64,000 bases of DNA from Enterococcus termitis (GCF_001730305.1 NZ_MIJY01000012.1:186001-250000); one strand, 5' to 3'. Numbered from the stretch's first letter, positions 44,447 to 54,119 are shown. Numbers and translations: made by a program. The notes: generated from the sequence alone by a model not told the origin.

Positions 44447-45613
44447 TTAGTCACTCCAACTAATCAACGTCCAGCCTTTGTAGCTATGAACGGGTCGTTT
44501 TCGCTTTCCCAACTCTGAAGCTTTGATTTTTATAAATCCATCGAGCACTTGCCTTACTGTACTACCTTCAAAAAGATATAGGTTCAATGTAATAAAATTT
44601 TTCAAATTGGTGATCTCATATACTTTTCCTCTTGGTGATTTAATAATCCAACTTTTAGCATTGGGGTGATTTTCACCTTTGTGATCTGAGTAATATTCTT
44701 CTTTTTTTGCAAACCACTTTTCATTAGCCTTATCATATGTACCTTCAGCATGTAATTTTTTTCGGTTAACTGTACTACACTCTTTAGAGCAACAAATCTT
44801 TTGACTGCTCGGAGGAACATCAAATTCTTTGCCACATACTACACAGTTTCTAGTGTTTTGTTTAGATTTGGCGTAGCATTTCCTAGAACAGTAGTCACTA
44901 CCATTGCGTTTAACTGGTTTTCCACAGATCAAACATTTATTGTCCGGTGTTTCCAGACCTGCTGCTATTAAGAAATTCTGCCAGGTATTAAATCTCTTTT
45001 TTGCTACACCATATCGTTTAAACTCGCTTGTTTTGGGTACTCTTTGTAGTTTGTTTGCAAGCTGTCTGATTTCTCTAATCAGATCGTCTTCGGAAATTGC
45101 ACATTTTTTTTGATACTTCTCTAGTCCAGCTTCTTCAACAAAAGAATCCCAGCTGTCAAAATAATTTCTAACTGATCCACCGTAAGGGAACTCTGATATA
45201 GAGGGAGTTCTAGCCAATCCTTTAGCTTGTAAACGAACATCACGTAATAAGCTTTCTTTAGTATGACTAATTAATGTTGGTTTTAGACCACATGAAACCA
45301 AAAAGTTATTCCAACCGCCGTATTTATTAGCGATAGCTTGTGCTTTAGAATAGCCAAACTCATGTTGTGTGGGAGTATGCCCCAATTTTTCCGCCAAATT
45401 TAGCACTTCTATTCGGGTCTCCTCAAAGTCCATTTTCTCCCATTTGCGTATTTCTTCAAAGCCCGCCATCTTTAAGAAATTATTCCAAGACTTAAATGTA
45501 GTAGCAGCAGTCCGAGCATATTGAAACTCTTTAAACTTCGGAGTTCTTTTCAACATTTCACCAAGTTTTTTTACCTCAGCAATTAAAAATTCTTCTGAAT
45601 ATTTTTCAGACAA
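44447..45613 (-). CDS. Homing-endonuclease-repeat and zinc-ribbon protein
   Basis: 388 residues from a TTG at 45613 after GAGGTG. Four copies of the homing endonuclease associated repeat (pattern LxRTPxxxEFxY...F.SWNNFLxxAG) occupy residues 1-220. Two zinc-ribbon-like cysteine groups follow (CLICGKPVKRNGSDYCSRKC; CVVCGKEF with CCSKEC). The C-terminal part (SPRGKVYEITNLKNF...GWTLISW) is like the DNA-recognition tail of phage and intron HNH/GIY-YIG endonucleases. I see no intact HNH or GIY-YIG catalytic core, so it may be a DNA-binding derivative. Confidence 0.65.
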   Translation of the reverse strand: MSEKYSEEFLIAEVKKLGEMLKRTPKFKEFQYARTAATTFKSWNNFLKMAGFEEIRKWEKMDFEETRIEVLNLAEKLGHTPTQHEFGYSKAQAIANKYGGWNNFLVSCGLKPTLISHTKESLLRDVRLQAKGLARTPSISEFPYGGSVRNYFDSWDSFVEEAGLEKYQKKCAISEDDLIREIRQLANKLQRVPKTSEFKRYGVAKKRFNTWQNFLIAAGLETPDNKCLICGKPVKRNGSDYCSRKCYAKSKQNTRNCVVCGKEFDVPPSSQKICCSKECSTVNRKKLHAEGTYDKANEKWFAKKEEYYSDHKGENHPNAKSWIIKSPRGKVYEITNLKNFITLNLYLFEGSTVRQVLDGFIKIKASELGKRKRPVHSYKGWTLISWSD

Positions 45614-45624
45614 TTTTATTCACC

Positions 45625-45957
45625 TCACACTAGCAAATCATCCATAAGAAACGTATAGAAAATAAACAATCTGTCATAGTTAGACATCTTTGTTGTTCCA
45701 TATTCCCAGGCTTCAACTGTTCTCACTGGTATTTCATACGACTTAGAAAACTTAGCACGACTTATTTTGCGATCTTCTCTAACTACTCTTAAATCATGTG
45801 TAGCATAGTAAAATACTCTTTTAAGAATAAAAGAAACCATATCAACATCTTCAAATTGTTCCATCCACTCTTGCCATCCACGTTCAGCTATGTAAAATTC
45901 TTCTGAATCGTACTCAAGAGCTTCCTTGTATAAAGTAACGAATAATTCATATTTCAT
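45625..45957 (-). CDS. Helix-turn-helix regulator, XRE-like
   Basis: 110 residues with a C-terminal HTH (REDRKISRAKFSKSYEIPVR then TVEAWEYGTTKMSNYDR) of the XRE type and an acidic helical N-terminus, an arrangement like small phage regulators or antitoxins. A GGAGGAATACAG site precedes the ATG. It is a candidate binder of the paired operators at 46437-46482 that control its own operon. Confidence 0.6.
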   Translation of the reverse strand: MKYELFVTLYKEALEYDSEEFYIAERGWQEWMEQFEDVDMVSFILKRVFYYATHDLRVVREDRKISRAKFSKSYEIPVRTVEAWEYGTTKMSNYDRLFIFYTFLMDDLLV

Positions 45958-46008
45958 CTGTATTCCTCCAATTAGTTAAATCAAAGAGAGAATGTCTCTT
46001 TCCTCGAT

Positions 46009-46293
46009 TTAAGAATCTTTTCTGTAGCTTTTAATATAAGTAATAATATCTTCAGAAGTATCTTCTTCATTCCAAAACGCTTTTCCACCGATAACAGACC
46101 AACTATCTACAACATCACCTCTATCTGTGTTAACTTCAATAATGCAATAAGAAGCATCTTCCATAACATCTGAAACATCCCATGTCGCAACATATTCTTG
46201 TGTTTCTTCCAAAGTCTCGAAATACTCGAAGGAATCCAATTCAGACGATTCCCCATCCTTTTCAGTACTCCAACTAATTGTAAATTCTGTCAT
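46009..46293 (-). CDS. Small acidic protein of unknown function
   Basis: 94 residues, strongly acidic (SELDSFEYFETLEETQEYVA; NEEDTSEDIITYIK), starting after AAGGAGATTG. It is the first gene of the accessory operon behind the operator-bearing promoter. The charge would suit a DNA mimic such as an antirestriction protein, but no family match was recognised. Confidence 0.55.
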   Translation of the reverse strand: MTEFTISWSTEKDGESSELDSFEYFETLEETQEYVATWDVSDVMEDASYCIIEVNTDRGDVVDSWSVIGGKAFWNEEDTSEDIITYIKSYRKDS

Positions 46294-46430
46294 AATAGAT
46301 CAATCTCCTTAATATTTTGTATTTGTAGTCAGCATGATATAATTAACTGTCAATCTTTGATTGATATTTTGTATGAGTATGGAGGGGGCATCCTCTGTAC
46401 TCTTTTTTATATCTCCCTCTTACAATTACT

Positions 46431-46485
46431 ATAATACCACATTTAATGTGGTGAGTCAACGGAATTTCACATTAAATGTGGTATT
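46431..46485 (-). promoter_or_regulatory. Accessory-operon promoter with embedded and upstream operators
   Basis: On the minus strand TTGACT (46454-46459), a 17-base spacer and TATTAT (46431-46436). The spacer itself contains CACATTAAATGTGG. A second copy in opposite orientation, CACATTAAATGTGGT on the plus strand (46468-46482), lies just upstream of the -35. Two palindromic sites positioned this way suggest tight repression by a dimeric HTH protein. Confidence 0.75.
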
Positions 46486-46649
46486 TAGTAAAAATCTGAC
46501 TCAACATACTTGTGTCAGATTTATATAAGCTTATATGTAAAATTTACACAATAAGGATAAAATAAAAGGATCATTCTTTTCTAAAAATAGTTTTTAATAT
46601 CTTTCATTAACAGCCGCCCCTATTACTGCAATAAGCAATAAAACTAAAA

Positions 46650-46850
46650 TCACATAATTTTAATTTTCTTAATTCTTCCAATCTCAAACTCATCTCCATT
46701 TGGAAAAACACCAACAACCAATTCACCATTTGTTCCAGCTTGAAAAACTTGAATGTTTTTTCTTAGAGAATCTTCAATTCTCCATGCAATATCATCCTCA
46801 ATAAAATATCCTTTTTCAGATAAATCTTCTACACTATATACTTTTTTCAT
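46650..46850 (-). CDS. Small protein of unknown function
   Basis: 66 residues from the ATG at 46850, preceded by AAGGAGAAG. Sequence MKKVYSVEDLSEKGYFIEDD is followed by beta-rich segments (GELVVGVFPNGDEFEIGRIK). Last gene of the transfer operon, next to the lipoprotein gene. No family recognised. Confidence 0.5.
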   Translation of the reverse strand: MKKVYSVEDLSEKGYFIEDDIAWRIEDSLRKNIQVFQAGTNGELVVGVFPNGDEFEIGRIKKIKIM

Positions 46851-46872
46851 ATTAATCACTTCTCCTTATCTG

Positions 46873-47391
46873 CTAATACTCTTGTCGAACTGTATTGTAT
46901 GTCATTTCTGAAACTTTATCTCCAGTCACCTTTACTAACAATAAAACCCTTACCTCTGTTCCATTCTGTTTACATATTAAATAAATTGCGTATTGATTTT
47001 TTTCACCATCCATCGGTTGATAGATACTATTTACTTCTCCTTCTGAAATCATCATTACATCAGAATCAAAATTGATTCCGTTCGCTTCAATACATTTTTT
47101 TGTCATCAGTTTTTTTAATTTTTCATTACGATCACTAATGCTTTCATAATTTGCATATGCATCCCCAAAATCTTCTAATAAAGATTTTACATCAACATTA
47201 TTTTTCTTTTCCTCTTTAATTTCACTTGTACTAGAATTTTCAGTTGTACTCTCCATTTTTTCATCATCCTCTACTTGCTTCATTGAAAAAGAAGAACTTT
47301 CAGTCGTCACTTTAGGTTTGACCTCTTTTTTACAACCAGATATCCCGACTAACACCACAGTAGCTAAAAATAAAAAAACTATTTTTTTCAC
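46873..47391 (-). CDS. Lipoprotein of the transfer operon
   Basis: 172 residues from the GTG at 47391, five bases after AGGAGGG. A signal peptide ends in a lipobox, VLVGISGC, followed by a Ser/Thr/Glu-rich linker and a 100-residue globular part (KSLLEDFGDAYANYESISDR). Likely a membrane-anchored component related to conjugation or surface protection. Similar lipoproteins follow the hydrolase gene in other ICEs. Confidence 0.7.
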   Translation of the reverse strand: MKKIVFLFLATVVLVGISGCKKEVKPKVTTESSSFSMKQVEDDEKMESTTENSSTSEIKEEKKNNVDVKSLLEDFGDAYANYESISDRNEKLKKLMTKKCIEANGINFDSDVMMISEGEVNSIYQPMDGEKNQYAIYLICKQNGTEVRVLLLVKVTGDKVSEMTYNTVRQEY

Positions 47392-47402
47392 CTTTACCCT
47401 CC

Positions 47403-47618
47403 TCACTTTTTCGACACTCTCTTAACTTCTTTGGCATAAACAATTTTTGGACTGAAACCTTCTGAAAATTTCACTCGATATTCTTTACTTCTTATCGATA
47501 CTAAAAAGCCATCTTCAAACTTTCTAGCTACAAATTCGTTCTTTTGACATTTGAAAGCTAAACATATTTCTTTGATCTGCTTTCTTGTTAATACTTTTAC
47601 TTTTGATTTTCCAAACAT
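47403..47618 (-). CDS. Small basic protein of unknown function
   Basis: 71 residues, basic, MFGKSKVKVLTRKQIKEICL, with two short beta-like stretches (EDGFLVSIRSKEYRVKF). Strong AGGAGGG site. Located between the GNAT-like and lipoprotein genes of the transfer operon. No family recognised. Confidence 0.5.
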   Translation of the reverse strand: MFGKSKVKVLTRKQIKEICLAFKCQKNEFVARKFEDGFLVSIRSKEYRVKFSEGFSPKIVYAKEVKRVSKK

Positions 47619-48257
47619 TTAATAATCCCTCCTACTAACTTTTCTTAAACGTTTTAATAGTTCATTTGATTCTCCTGTATACAAAATTCTTTTATTTATA
47701 TTCTGTCCATAAACCCTAGTTGCAACACTAATATTCTTAAAATTGAAAAATTCACACATATTTTCTCCATATTTCGAAACAGCAACAGCATAAATTTTTT
47801 CTGGACGACTATTATCATCAAAATTATTTTGCAAAATATCTTCAAGAGCCTCGGCTATTTTTTTTACAATTCTAATACCACCTTGATATTCTCTTTTCAC
47901 AGCGACAACATTTACATACAAATGATTAGAAGATTGATTAACCTCTTTCCCTAGATATCTAGTTCTTAAATCTATGCTAGACAAACCCACTTCATGATAA
48001 TAATCTTCATTCAATAATGCTGGAGAATTTCTTTTTAGAACATAACAATCTATATACCCAACAGGTTCCTCACCAACATAAATAAGCCGTGTTAATTCAC
48101 CATAATCTAAAAAGTTTTTACAAAACTCTTTTCTATCTTCCTTACCAAAGTATTTCCAATTTTCTTCATCTACAGCATTTACAACTTCAAATATATCTTT
48201 TAAAAAATGATTGTCTCCAAGTTCATCTGGTCTTCTATACCTACACTTACCACTCAA
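47619..48257 (-). CDS. Possible GNAT-fold acetyltransferase in the transfer operon
   Basis: 212 residues starting with a TTG after GAGGGG. The middle (LTRLIYVGEEPVGYIDCYVL, then LYVNVVAVKREYQGGIRIVK and IYAVAVSKYGENMCEFFNFK) has the strand and acetyl-CoA-loop order of GNAT enzymes, with a degenerate Q-G-G loop. An acetyltransferase within a conjugation operon is unusual and the substrate is unknown. It could also be a structural homologue without activity. Confidence 0.5.
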   Translation of the reverse strand: MSGKCRYRRPDELGDNHFLKDIFEVVNAVDEENWKYFGKEDRKEFCKNFLDYGELTRLIYVGEEPVGYIDCYVLKRNSPALLNEDYYHEVGLSSIDLRTRYLGKEVNQSSNHLYVNVVAVKREYQGGIRIVKKIAEALEDILQNNFDDNSRPEKIYAVAVSKYGENMCEFFNFKNISVATRVYGQNINKRILYTGESNELLKRLRKVSRRDY

Positions 48258-48276
48258 TAATATCCCCTCTTCATGT

Positions 48277-49332
48277 TTATTTTTTCCTTACAATACTAGT
48301 CGTATTGGGAAACTCTACGCCCCATGTACGTTCATATTTAGCGCAAATTTCACCTTGACCTGCATTTTGTTCGTAAGTCGTGTATTTATTATTTCCACTA
48401 ACGCTAGCTACAATTCCAGTATGACCATAACTAGTTGTAGCACCTCCACCTTGACCCCAATTAATAATATCTCCAGCCTTGACATCGGAGTAACTAGGAT
48501 TATTAATGACTTGCCAGCCGTTACTTTCCCATGAATACGCGCTTCCTATTTCCCACGCGTTTACAGTATTCCCAACATTTCCAGATATCCCTACAGGACT
48601 ACCAGCCCCTAAGTGAATGCCAGTATTGAAGTTATCTACATAAAAACTTGTCAAACCGTAACATTGACCATTGTAGACTTTTTTTCCCATTTGAGTTTCA
48701 AGTACATCAATTTTACCTCCGCCAACATTGGCAGAACCAGCACCTTGACTACCAGTAGACAGCCGTTTATACCAATTATTTGCACTTGTTTTTCGTTGTG
48801 CTTGTTGCATCGGATCATCTTTCGTTCCAGCACGTTCCCAATATTTAAGAATATCAACCGTTATCTGGTTAATATCTGTTCCCTTAGAATATTTTTTTAG
48901 TAGGTTACTGTCTGATCCGTCATGATTCCATGCATAATCAAGCTGTAAATCAATATCTTTCCATTCTTTCTTTTTTTCTTTTGCATAATTAAGTAAATTA
49001 ACTCGTCTACCACTATCCCATTGCGCTAGCCCCATAGCATAGCCACCAAGACTAGGATTCATCGCCGTGGCTTCCATATACGGTAAATCACTTTGAATAC
49101 GACTAGGAATTAAACCACTTTCATGTTCCATATTGCCGATCCACGCACACGCAAACTCTTTCGTACCACCATTTTTCTCAACATATTGAAGCACTTGATA
49201 AGCAACTTTTTCTTGTTCTGTTCGTGGTGTGAAATCAGTTGTTGTATCACTTTCTGTAGAAGCGGAAATGCTAAACATAATAATAATAATCGGCAAAAAA
49301 AACAAACCAATAATAAAACCAATTTTTTTCAA
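48277..49332 (-). CDS. Lysozyme-CHAP cell-wall hydrolase of the transfer apparatus
   Basis: 351 residues from a TTG after GGAGGTG. A short N-terminal membrane segment is followed by a phage-tail-type lysozyme domain (FACAWIGNMEHESGL, GYAMGLAQWDSGRR) and a C-terminal CHAP amidase/peptidase domain with NGQCYGLTSFYVD (catalytic Cys) and GHTGIVASVSG (His). It opens peptidoglycan for assembly of the conjugation channel, as CwlT does in ICEBs1 (which has an NlpC/P60 domain instead of CHAP). Confidence 0.9.
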   Translation of the reverse strand: MKKIGFIIGLFFLPIIIIMFSISASTESDTTTDFTPRTEQEKVAYQVLQYVEKNGGTKEFACAWIGNMEHESGLIPSRIQSDLPYMEATAMNPSLGGYAMGLAQWDSGRRVNLLNYAKEKKKEWKDIDLQLDYAWNHDGSDSNLLKKYSKGTDINQITVDILKYWERAGTKDDPMQQAQRKTSANNWYKRLSTGSQGAGSANVGGGKIDVLETQMGKKVYNGQCYGLTSFYVDNFNTGIHLGAGSPVGISGNVGNTVNAWEIGSAYSWESNGWQVINNPSYSDVKAGDIINWGQGGGATTSYGHTGIVASVSGNNKYTTYEQNAGQGEICAKYERTWGVEFPNTTSIVRKK

Positions 49333-49371
49333 TTGGTCACCTCCAAAATTAAAAAGAAGACTGAATCACCA

Positions 49372-51186
49372 TCAGTCTTCTTCATACAATTCACTTTCTG
49401 TTTCTTTTCCAAAGAAAATATCTTCTGGAAACTCTTTATCTAACTCATATTCATCCCTTTCCATTATTATCTCTTGTTCCACTTTCTCTAATTCTTTAAA
49501 TTCGTTCACTTCATCAGGCGATTCTAATGTGACTTCATCTAAATTATCAACTGAAACCGTAGCACCATCTTCTAAGATATCTTCTGATACATCAATGAAT
49601 GTTTCTGGTATTGTCTCATCGTCTACACTAGAATCAAGTTCTTCTAATTCAATATCTGAATCAAATTCTGGTATAGCATTTTCTTTTTCTTCAAACTCAA
49701 CATCTTTTAATTGATTTTCTGGTGTATCATTTGGAAACTCTTCTTGTTCATCCAACCATTCATCTAATTTACTATGTCCTTCTCGTTCGTCCAATTCATC
49801 ATCTTTAAAATGGTAGCGTCCTAAGTTCATTGCTTTATCTGTCGGCATTAGTTTATTTGCACCATCCATCATTAACATTTGATTACCAGTATATGCACCT
49901 AACGCCATTTCTGCACCACCATAGGTAATATCTTTTGCACGATCTTTCTTTTCTTGCACTTTTCCCTCTACTTTTTCTAGTATTTCTGGTTGTTCTACTT
50001 GATTATTGGTAAAGAAGCCTAACAACTGATACTTATTCTTCCAAATAGAGCGATATAAGAATAATTTAATAATAATCAACACAACATTACTCACTAAGAC
50101 AAAAATACCACCTGACATAACCAAAAGAATCGGCTTAGCTACTAGTTTCATAGCATTTAAGTAAATGGTATCAATCACTTTATTCGCCCAAAAGAAAACA
50201 GCTAAAAAGACACCCAAGACAACCGGAAAGAACAACAAGCCAATGAGTAATTTAAAGAATTTAAACAACATTGGCTGACAAGCTGGCACAAAGGACAATA
50301 AGAAAAAGACTGGCGCAAGTATGATTAATAAAGTAATAATCAACTGAATCACACTCAACATCGCATTCACATATAATGCTGGGTAAGACGTAACAATGGT
50401 ATTGACCCCACCAGTAAAGATTGCCATGAGTTTTTCCATTGTTTTATCCTTCGTCATTTGAACATACGGATTTTCATCTTTAATACTATCAATGTACTTT
50501 TTGCGTTCCTTTTCAAAGGTTTTCTTTTCTTCTTTTGATAGCCCACTCGGCATTAATAGTTTTTTCTCGTCTATTTTTTTGCCATTTTCCATTTCACCGT
50601 CTAATGAACCTGTATTCACATAATAAAAGGTTTGCTTAATGGTTGCATTAAACAGAGGCGTTTCATCTAAAGACTGTTCAGAGTCAACCATCCTAAAATC
50701 ACTTGACCCACTGGTAAAATTATTTTTAACAGCGGTCACGATATTAGAAACACTTTTTACTAGAAATAGCCCACCAGACTGTGAACCCGAAGGGGTCGCA
50801 ATTGATCCAAACCAAAAGACAAATAAAACAAAGACGGCTAAGTAATGCAATATCACTTTGCTAAAGCTCCTTTTACTCACAAAGAAATTGTACAGTAAAT
50901 AATAAGCACTCAACAAAATTAACAAGGCAATAATACTTCCTTGTGCAATTTCTTTCCCACCAAAATTATTTAAAATTTCTAAAGAAAGGGTATACGCATC
51001 TTGTTGTTTCTCCATAAATAAGTCACTTTGATCAAGTAATTGTTGAATAATCAGAATACCTATCGCAAAAAATCGTAAAATAAAGAACGGCATATCAACG
51101 AACAGCCAATTTAATCCTTCGGCTAATTTTCCGAGAACACCAGCATCCACAAAATAAGGAGCGTAGCTATCAATCAAATAATTCAA
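49372..51186 (-). CDS. Polytopic transfer protein, Tn916 Orf15/CD3337-EF1877 family
   Basis: 604 residues starting with TTG after AAGGGGG. About seven membrane segments (FFILRFFAIGILIIQQLLDQ near the start, then VILHYLAVFVLFVFWFGSIA) and a central pore-like helical cluster, ending in a long acidic tail. It matches the VirB6-like membrane subunit of ICE type IV secretion, likely forming the DNA-translocating channel with VirB4 and TcpC. Confidence 0.85.
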   Translation of the reverse strand: MNYLIDSYAPYFVDAGVLGKLAEGLNWLFVDMPFFILRFFAIGILIIQQLLDQSDLFMEKQQDAYTLSLEILNNFGGKEIAQGSIIALLILLSAYYLLYNFFVSKRSFSKVILHYLAVFVLFVFWFGSIATPSGSQSGGLFLVKSVSNIVTAVKNNFTSGSSDFRMVDSEQSLDETPLFNATIKQTFYYVNTGSLDGEMENGKKIDEKKLLMPSGLSKEEKKTFEKERKKYIDSIKDENPYVQMTKDKTMEKLMAIFTGGVNTIVTSYPALYVNAMLSVIQLIITLLIILAPVFFLLSFVPACQPMLFKFFKLLIGLLFFPVVLGVFLAVFFWANKVIDTIYLNAMKLVAKPILLVMSGGIFVLVSNVVLIIIKLFLYRSIWKNKYQLLGFFTNNQVEQPEILEKVEGKVQEKKDRAKDITYGGAEMALGAYTGNQMLMMDGANKLMPTDKAMNLGRYHFKDDELDEREGHSKLDEWLDEQEEFPNDTPENQLKDVEFEEKENAIPEFDSDIELEELDSSVDDETIPETFIDVSEDILEDGATVSVDNLDEVTLESPDEVNEFKELEKVEQEIIMERDEYELDKEFPEDIFFGKETESELYEED

Positions 51187-51200
51187 TTCTATTCCCCCTT

Positions 51201-53705
51201 CTATGCGACAAACTGATTTTCCATACGTGAAGCGTCCGTATCATCCACTGTTTCAAATAGTTTCAACCATTCATCAAACAGAACATGAACCACCACACGA
51301 TTAATTTGACCAAACATATCTTTAAATAGGCATTGTCCTTGCACCATATTTGATACCCATTTCAAATTGGTTTCATTTATTGGCAAGTTCAAATGCTGTA
51401 AGATCCCTTCACGATTGTTCACTTCATCAAAACAAATGACCATTCCAAAGCCAGTTCCATCCTCATTGTCATCTAAGTCCTCTACAGATTGCGTAATTAA
51501 AACTAAGAAATTGTTTTGAGAACGTCCTACACGCTTCATTGATTTTAAAATTCCTTTTCCTTCAGAAGAAGACTGGAAAATCCAGCTTTCATCAAAGAAT
51601 ACAATAGTTTCTTCTTTCGGGTCACGAGAACCAAATTTGCTACAAAACATCCCTAATGCAAACATTAGTGTTACAGAAAGGCGCTTGTTTTCATCCAACA
51701 CTTCACCTTTTTCTTTTGGCAAATCCAAATCTTGAATTTCTAGAATGGTTACTTTTTTATCAAAAGACAATCCTACTACTTCACCACGAGAAAATGACAA
51801 CTCTAAGATAGAGTCTTTAATGGTTGAAGCTAAGAAACGTCCCATATCCCGAACATTTTCATTTTTATCTTGTTTAAATTCATCAATAACATGCCAAAAA
51901 CCAACCTGTTGCCCTTTTTCTCGTTGTCCAACCACTTTGGAAATGGCTTCATTAATAGCTGTTTTTTGTTTTAAATCCCATTGCCCTTCATAGATATTCG
52001 TTAACATTGCCTTAGCGGTACTAATGGCTTCTGTAGAATCGAATAATACAATCGGATCAAGAACCCCTTTGTTTTTCTTATTCCGAACGTCTAGCGTTAC
52101 AAAATTAAAGGATTCAATAAATTCAACATCCAATGGATTCTTTTTCCGATACTCTGGGTCATTAATTGTACGCATGAATTGACTACGCATTTCTTTTTTA
52201 GGGTCAATGTATAAGACCTTATCTTTTAACAAGGCACTTTCCATGAATAATTTTTTCGCCACTACGGATTTTCCATTTCCTGTATCCCCTGTTAAAGCAA
52301 TATGCGGATTGTTTGTTTTCTTTCCCTTAATTCCTTGTTTATTTGACAATAACATATTTAAATAAATCAAATTTTTTGAACTAGCAATAATGGATTCTCT
52401 ATCTTCCTTTTCTTCTAATGTACTGTCTACACGTCCAAAATAGAAACCTAAATTTGTTCCTGAACGTAAAGACGTAAAGAAATTTAACTCTGCAAAGCTA
52501 TCTACGGTACTTGTATGTTGCCATTTCATTGATTTATTGCGGATAAAGTTACCAAACAATGTAGATTGGAAGATATACGGTGTATCAAACGTTGCTTTCC
52601 ACAACGGAACACCAAAGCTATCAAATCGATTCAAGAGATATTTTTTCCGTGCTTTCATTTGCTTTTTAGTCGAACCAGTGACAATCAGATAGGCATTCCA
52701 ATCTAAAATATCATTGCCATCATCAATCTGTTGGTCTAGATCATCTAAAGACAATTGACCTTCCATAATCTTGCGTTTTTGCTTAGAACCAGCGATTCTC
52801 GCTTCTTGCATAATATTTTTGGTTCTTGTTTTGGCTCGTGAACTACGACCAGTTAAACCTAACTGACCATTCCTTTCACTAAATAGACCACCTATTTTCA
52901 CTTCTACAGGGAAAGGCATTTTTTGAACAATCTCCAGTAAATGATTACCATCTAAAAAAACACCCATATCACCAATCGGTAAAGCATCCACATAACTTTC
53001 ACCATATTCAGAAGAAAACTTCATTCCTCCACCAAACAACGGTTTAATTTTAGCATCCATAAGATTATCGACAGATTGACAGGTCAAAACATCCTTCCGT
53101 TCATGAGGAATATTTTTTAAGAACTGGTATGCTTGATAGTAATACAACTCGTCTTCTGTCAGACGTTCAACTAACAATTCGGACAGATTTTGAAACACTT
53201 CATTTTCTTGTTCCTTATATTTATCACCCCACCCTTCATCCAGCTCTACTTCTAAGCCCAAACCATTTACAACTTTTTCTGAAAATGAATCAGCACGCTG
53301 GAGTATTCCCTCCTTAAAATCAACAGCTATTTCCGCTTTACTCAATGGAACACCAATCAACCAACAATACTCATAAACCATACCCATTTCTTTTTCTAGC
53401 GCTACAACGGTTTTTTTTAATTTATCAACACCAACTTTATAGTTGTTTTTATCAATAATCGAACGCAATGCACCCATTTTTCCTCGAATATCTGTATTGA
53501 CTGGGGATAGAGTAATTTCTACCCCTTTATTCTTAGACAACCGTTTTATCGCTCGTGCCACTTTTCGTTTAGTCTTTTCCTTTTTCTCACGGTCTGTTAA
53601 CATAACCGTTTCACTTTTTATGCGGTAATACGCAATCGCTACCTTTTCTTTGGTCAACACAAGATTATTGTGTGTTTCCCTTCGTAACGGATATTCTAAT
53701 TGCAT
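51201..53705 (-). CDS. VirB4/TraE-like conjugation ATPase (Tn916 Orf16, ConE type)
   Basis: 834-residue ATPase powering the secretion channel. Walker A is ALTGDTGNGKSVVAKK (about residue 470); Walker B-type ETIVFFDESWIF follows near residue 705, with later LVLITQSVEDLDD. AGGAGGAAAA precedes the ATG. It lies between the TcpE and Orf15-type genes, as in ICEBs1 and Tn916. Confidence 0.93.
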   Translation of the reverse strand: MQLEYPLRRETHNNLVLTKEKVAIAYYRIKSETVMLTDREKKEKTKRKVARAIKRLSKNKGVEITLSPVNTDIRGKMGALRSIIDKNNYKVGVDKLKKTVVALEKEMGMVYEYCWLIGVPLSKAEIAVDFKEGILQRADSFSEKVVNGLGLEVELDEGWGDKYKEQENEVFQNLSELLVERLTEDELYYYQAYQFLKNIPHERKDVLTCQSVDNLMDAKIKPLFGGGMKFSSEYGESYVDALPIGDMGVFLDGNHLLEIVQKMPFPVEVKIGGLFSERNGQLGLTGRSSRAKTRTKNIMQEARIAGSKQKRKIMEGQLSLDDLDQQIDDGNDILDWNAYLIVTGSTKKQMKARKKYLLNRFDSFGVPLWKATFDTPYIFQSTLFGNFIRNKSMKWQHTSTVDSFAELNFFTSLRSGTNLGFYFGRVDSTLEEKEDRESIIASSKNLIYLNMLLSNKQGIKGKKTNNPHIALTGDTGNGKSVVAKKLFMESALLKDKVLYIDPKKEMRSQFMRTINDPEYRKKNPLDVEFIESFNFVTLDVRNKKNKGVLDPIVLFDSTEAISTAKAMLTNIYEGQWDLKQKTAINEAISKVVGQREKGQQVGFWHVIDEFKQDKNENVRDMGRFLASTIKDSILELSFSRGEVVGLSFDKKVTILEIQDLDLPKEKGEVLDENKRLSVTLMFALGMFCSKFGSRDPKEETIVFFDESWIFQSSSEGKGILKSMKRVGRSQNNFLVLITQSVEDLDDNEDGTGFGMVICFDEVNNREGILQHLNLPINETNLKWVSNMVQGQCLFKDMFGQINRVVVHVLFDEWLKLFETVDDTDASRMENQFVA

Positions 53706-53719
53706 TTTTTTCCTCCTAA

Positions 53720-54109
53720 CTATCGTTTAAATGAAAATTCTTTGATCTCCTTTACTCTTTCAAAGCGATAAATACTACGGTTATCTATCGCAAATTCTTT
53801 AATATAAGAACATACGTCCATAACATATACCAGCCCTTTTTTTCCATCAATTTCTGTTTCTGTATACCAGCGAGCCAACTTATGTGGAACAAAAAATAAA
53901 ATAATTAAGTTGACATTGAACTCAAAAATAACAGGAAACATAAATACTTGTCCCATCAATAAAAACAAGATAAAAAAGACAAGATAGACAATAAAATAGG
54001 CAAGTCCCATCGGCTGCGAAAATGCCCATAGCAACTTTCCTTTTGGTGAACGTATTACTTGAATTTGATAAGGGGCTTTCAATCCCCTACTGTAATCATA
54101 ATATTTCAT
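53720..54109 (-). CDS. TcpE family conjugal transfer membrane protein
   Basis: 129 residues from the ATG at 54109 after GAGGGG. Begins MKYYDYSRGLKAPYQIQVIR and has two adjacent membrane helices (PMGLAYFIVYLVFFILFLLM) with a C-terminal IYRFERVKEIKEFSF, the pattern of TcpE/Orf17 (PF12648). A channel component. Confidence 0.85.
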   Translation of the reverse strand: MKYYDYSRGLKAPYQIQVIRSPKGKLLWAFSQPMGLAYFIVYLVFFILFLLMGQVFMFPVIFEFNVNLIILFFVPHKLARWYTETEIDGKKGLVYVMDVCSYIKEFAIDNRSIYRFERVKEIKEFSFKR

Positions 54110-54119
54110 CGTATTCCCC

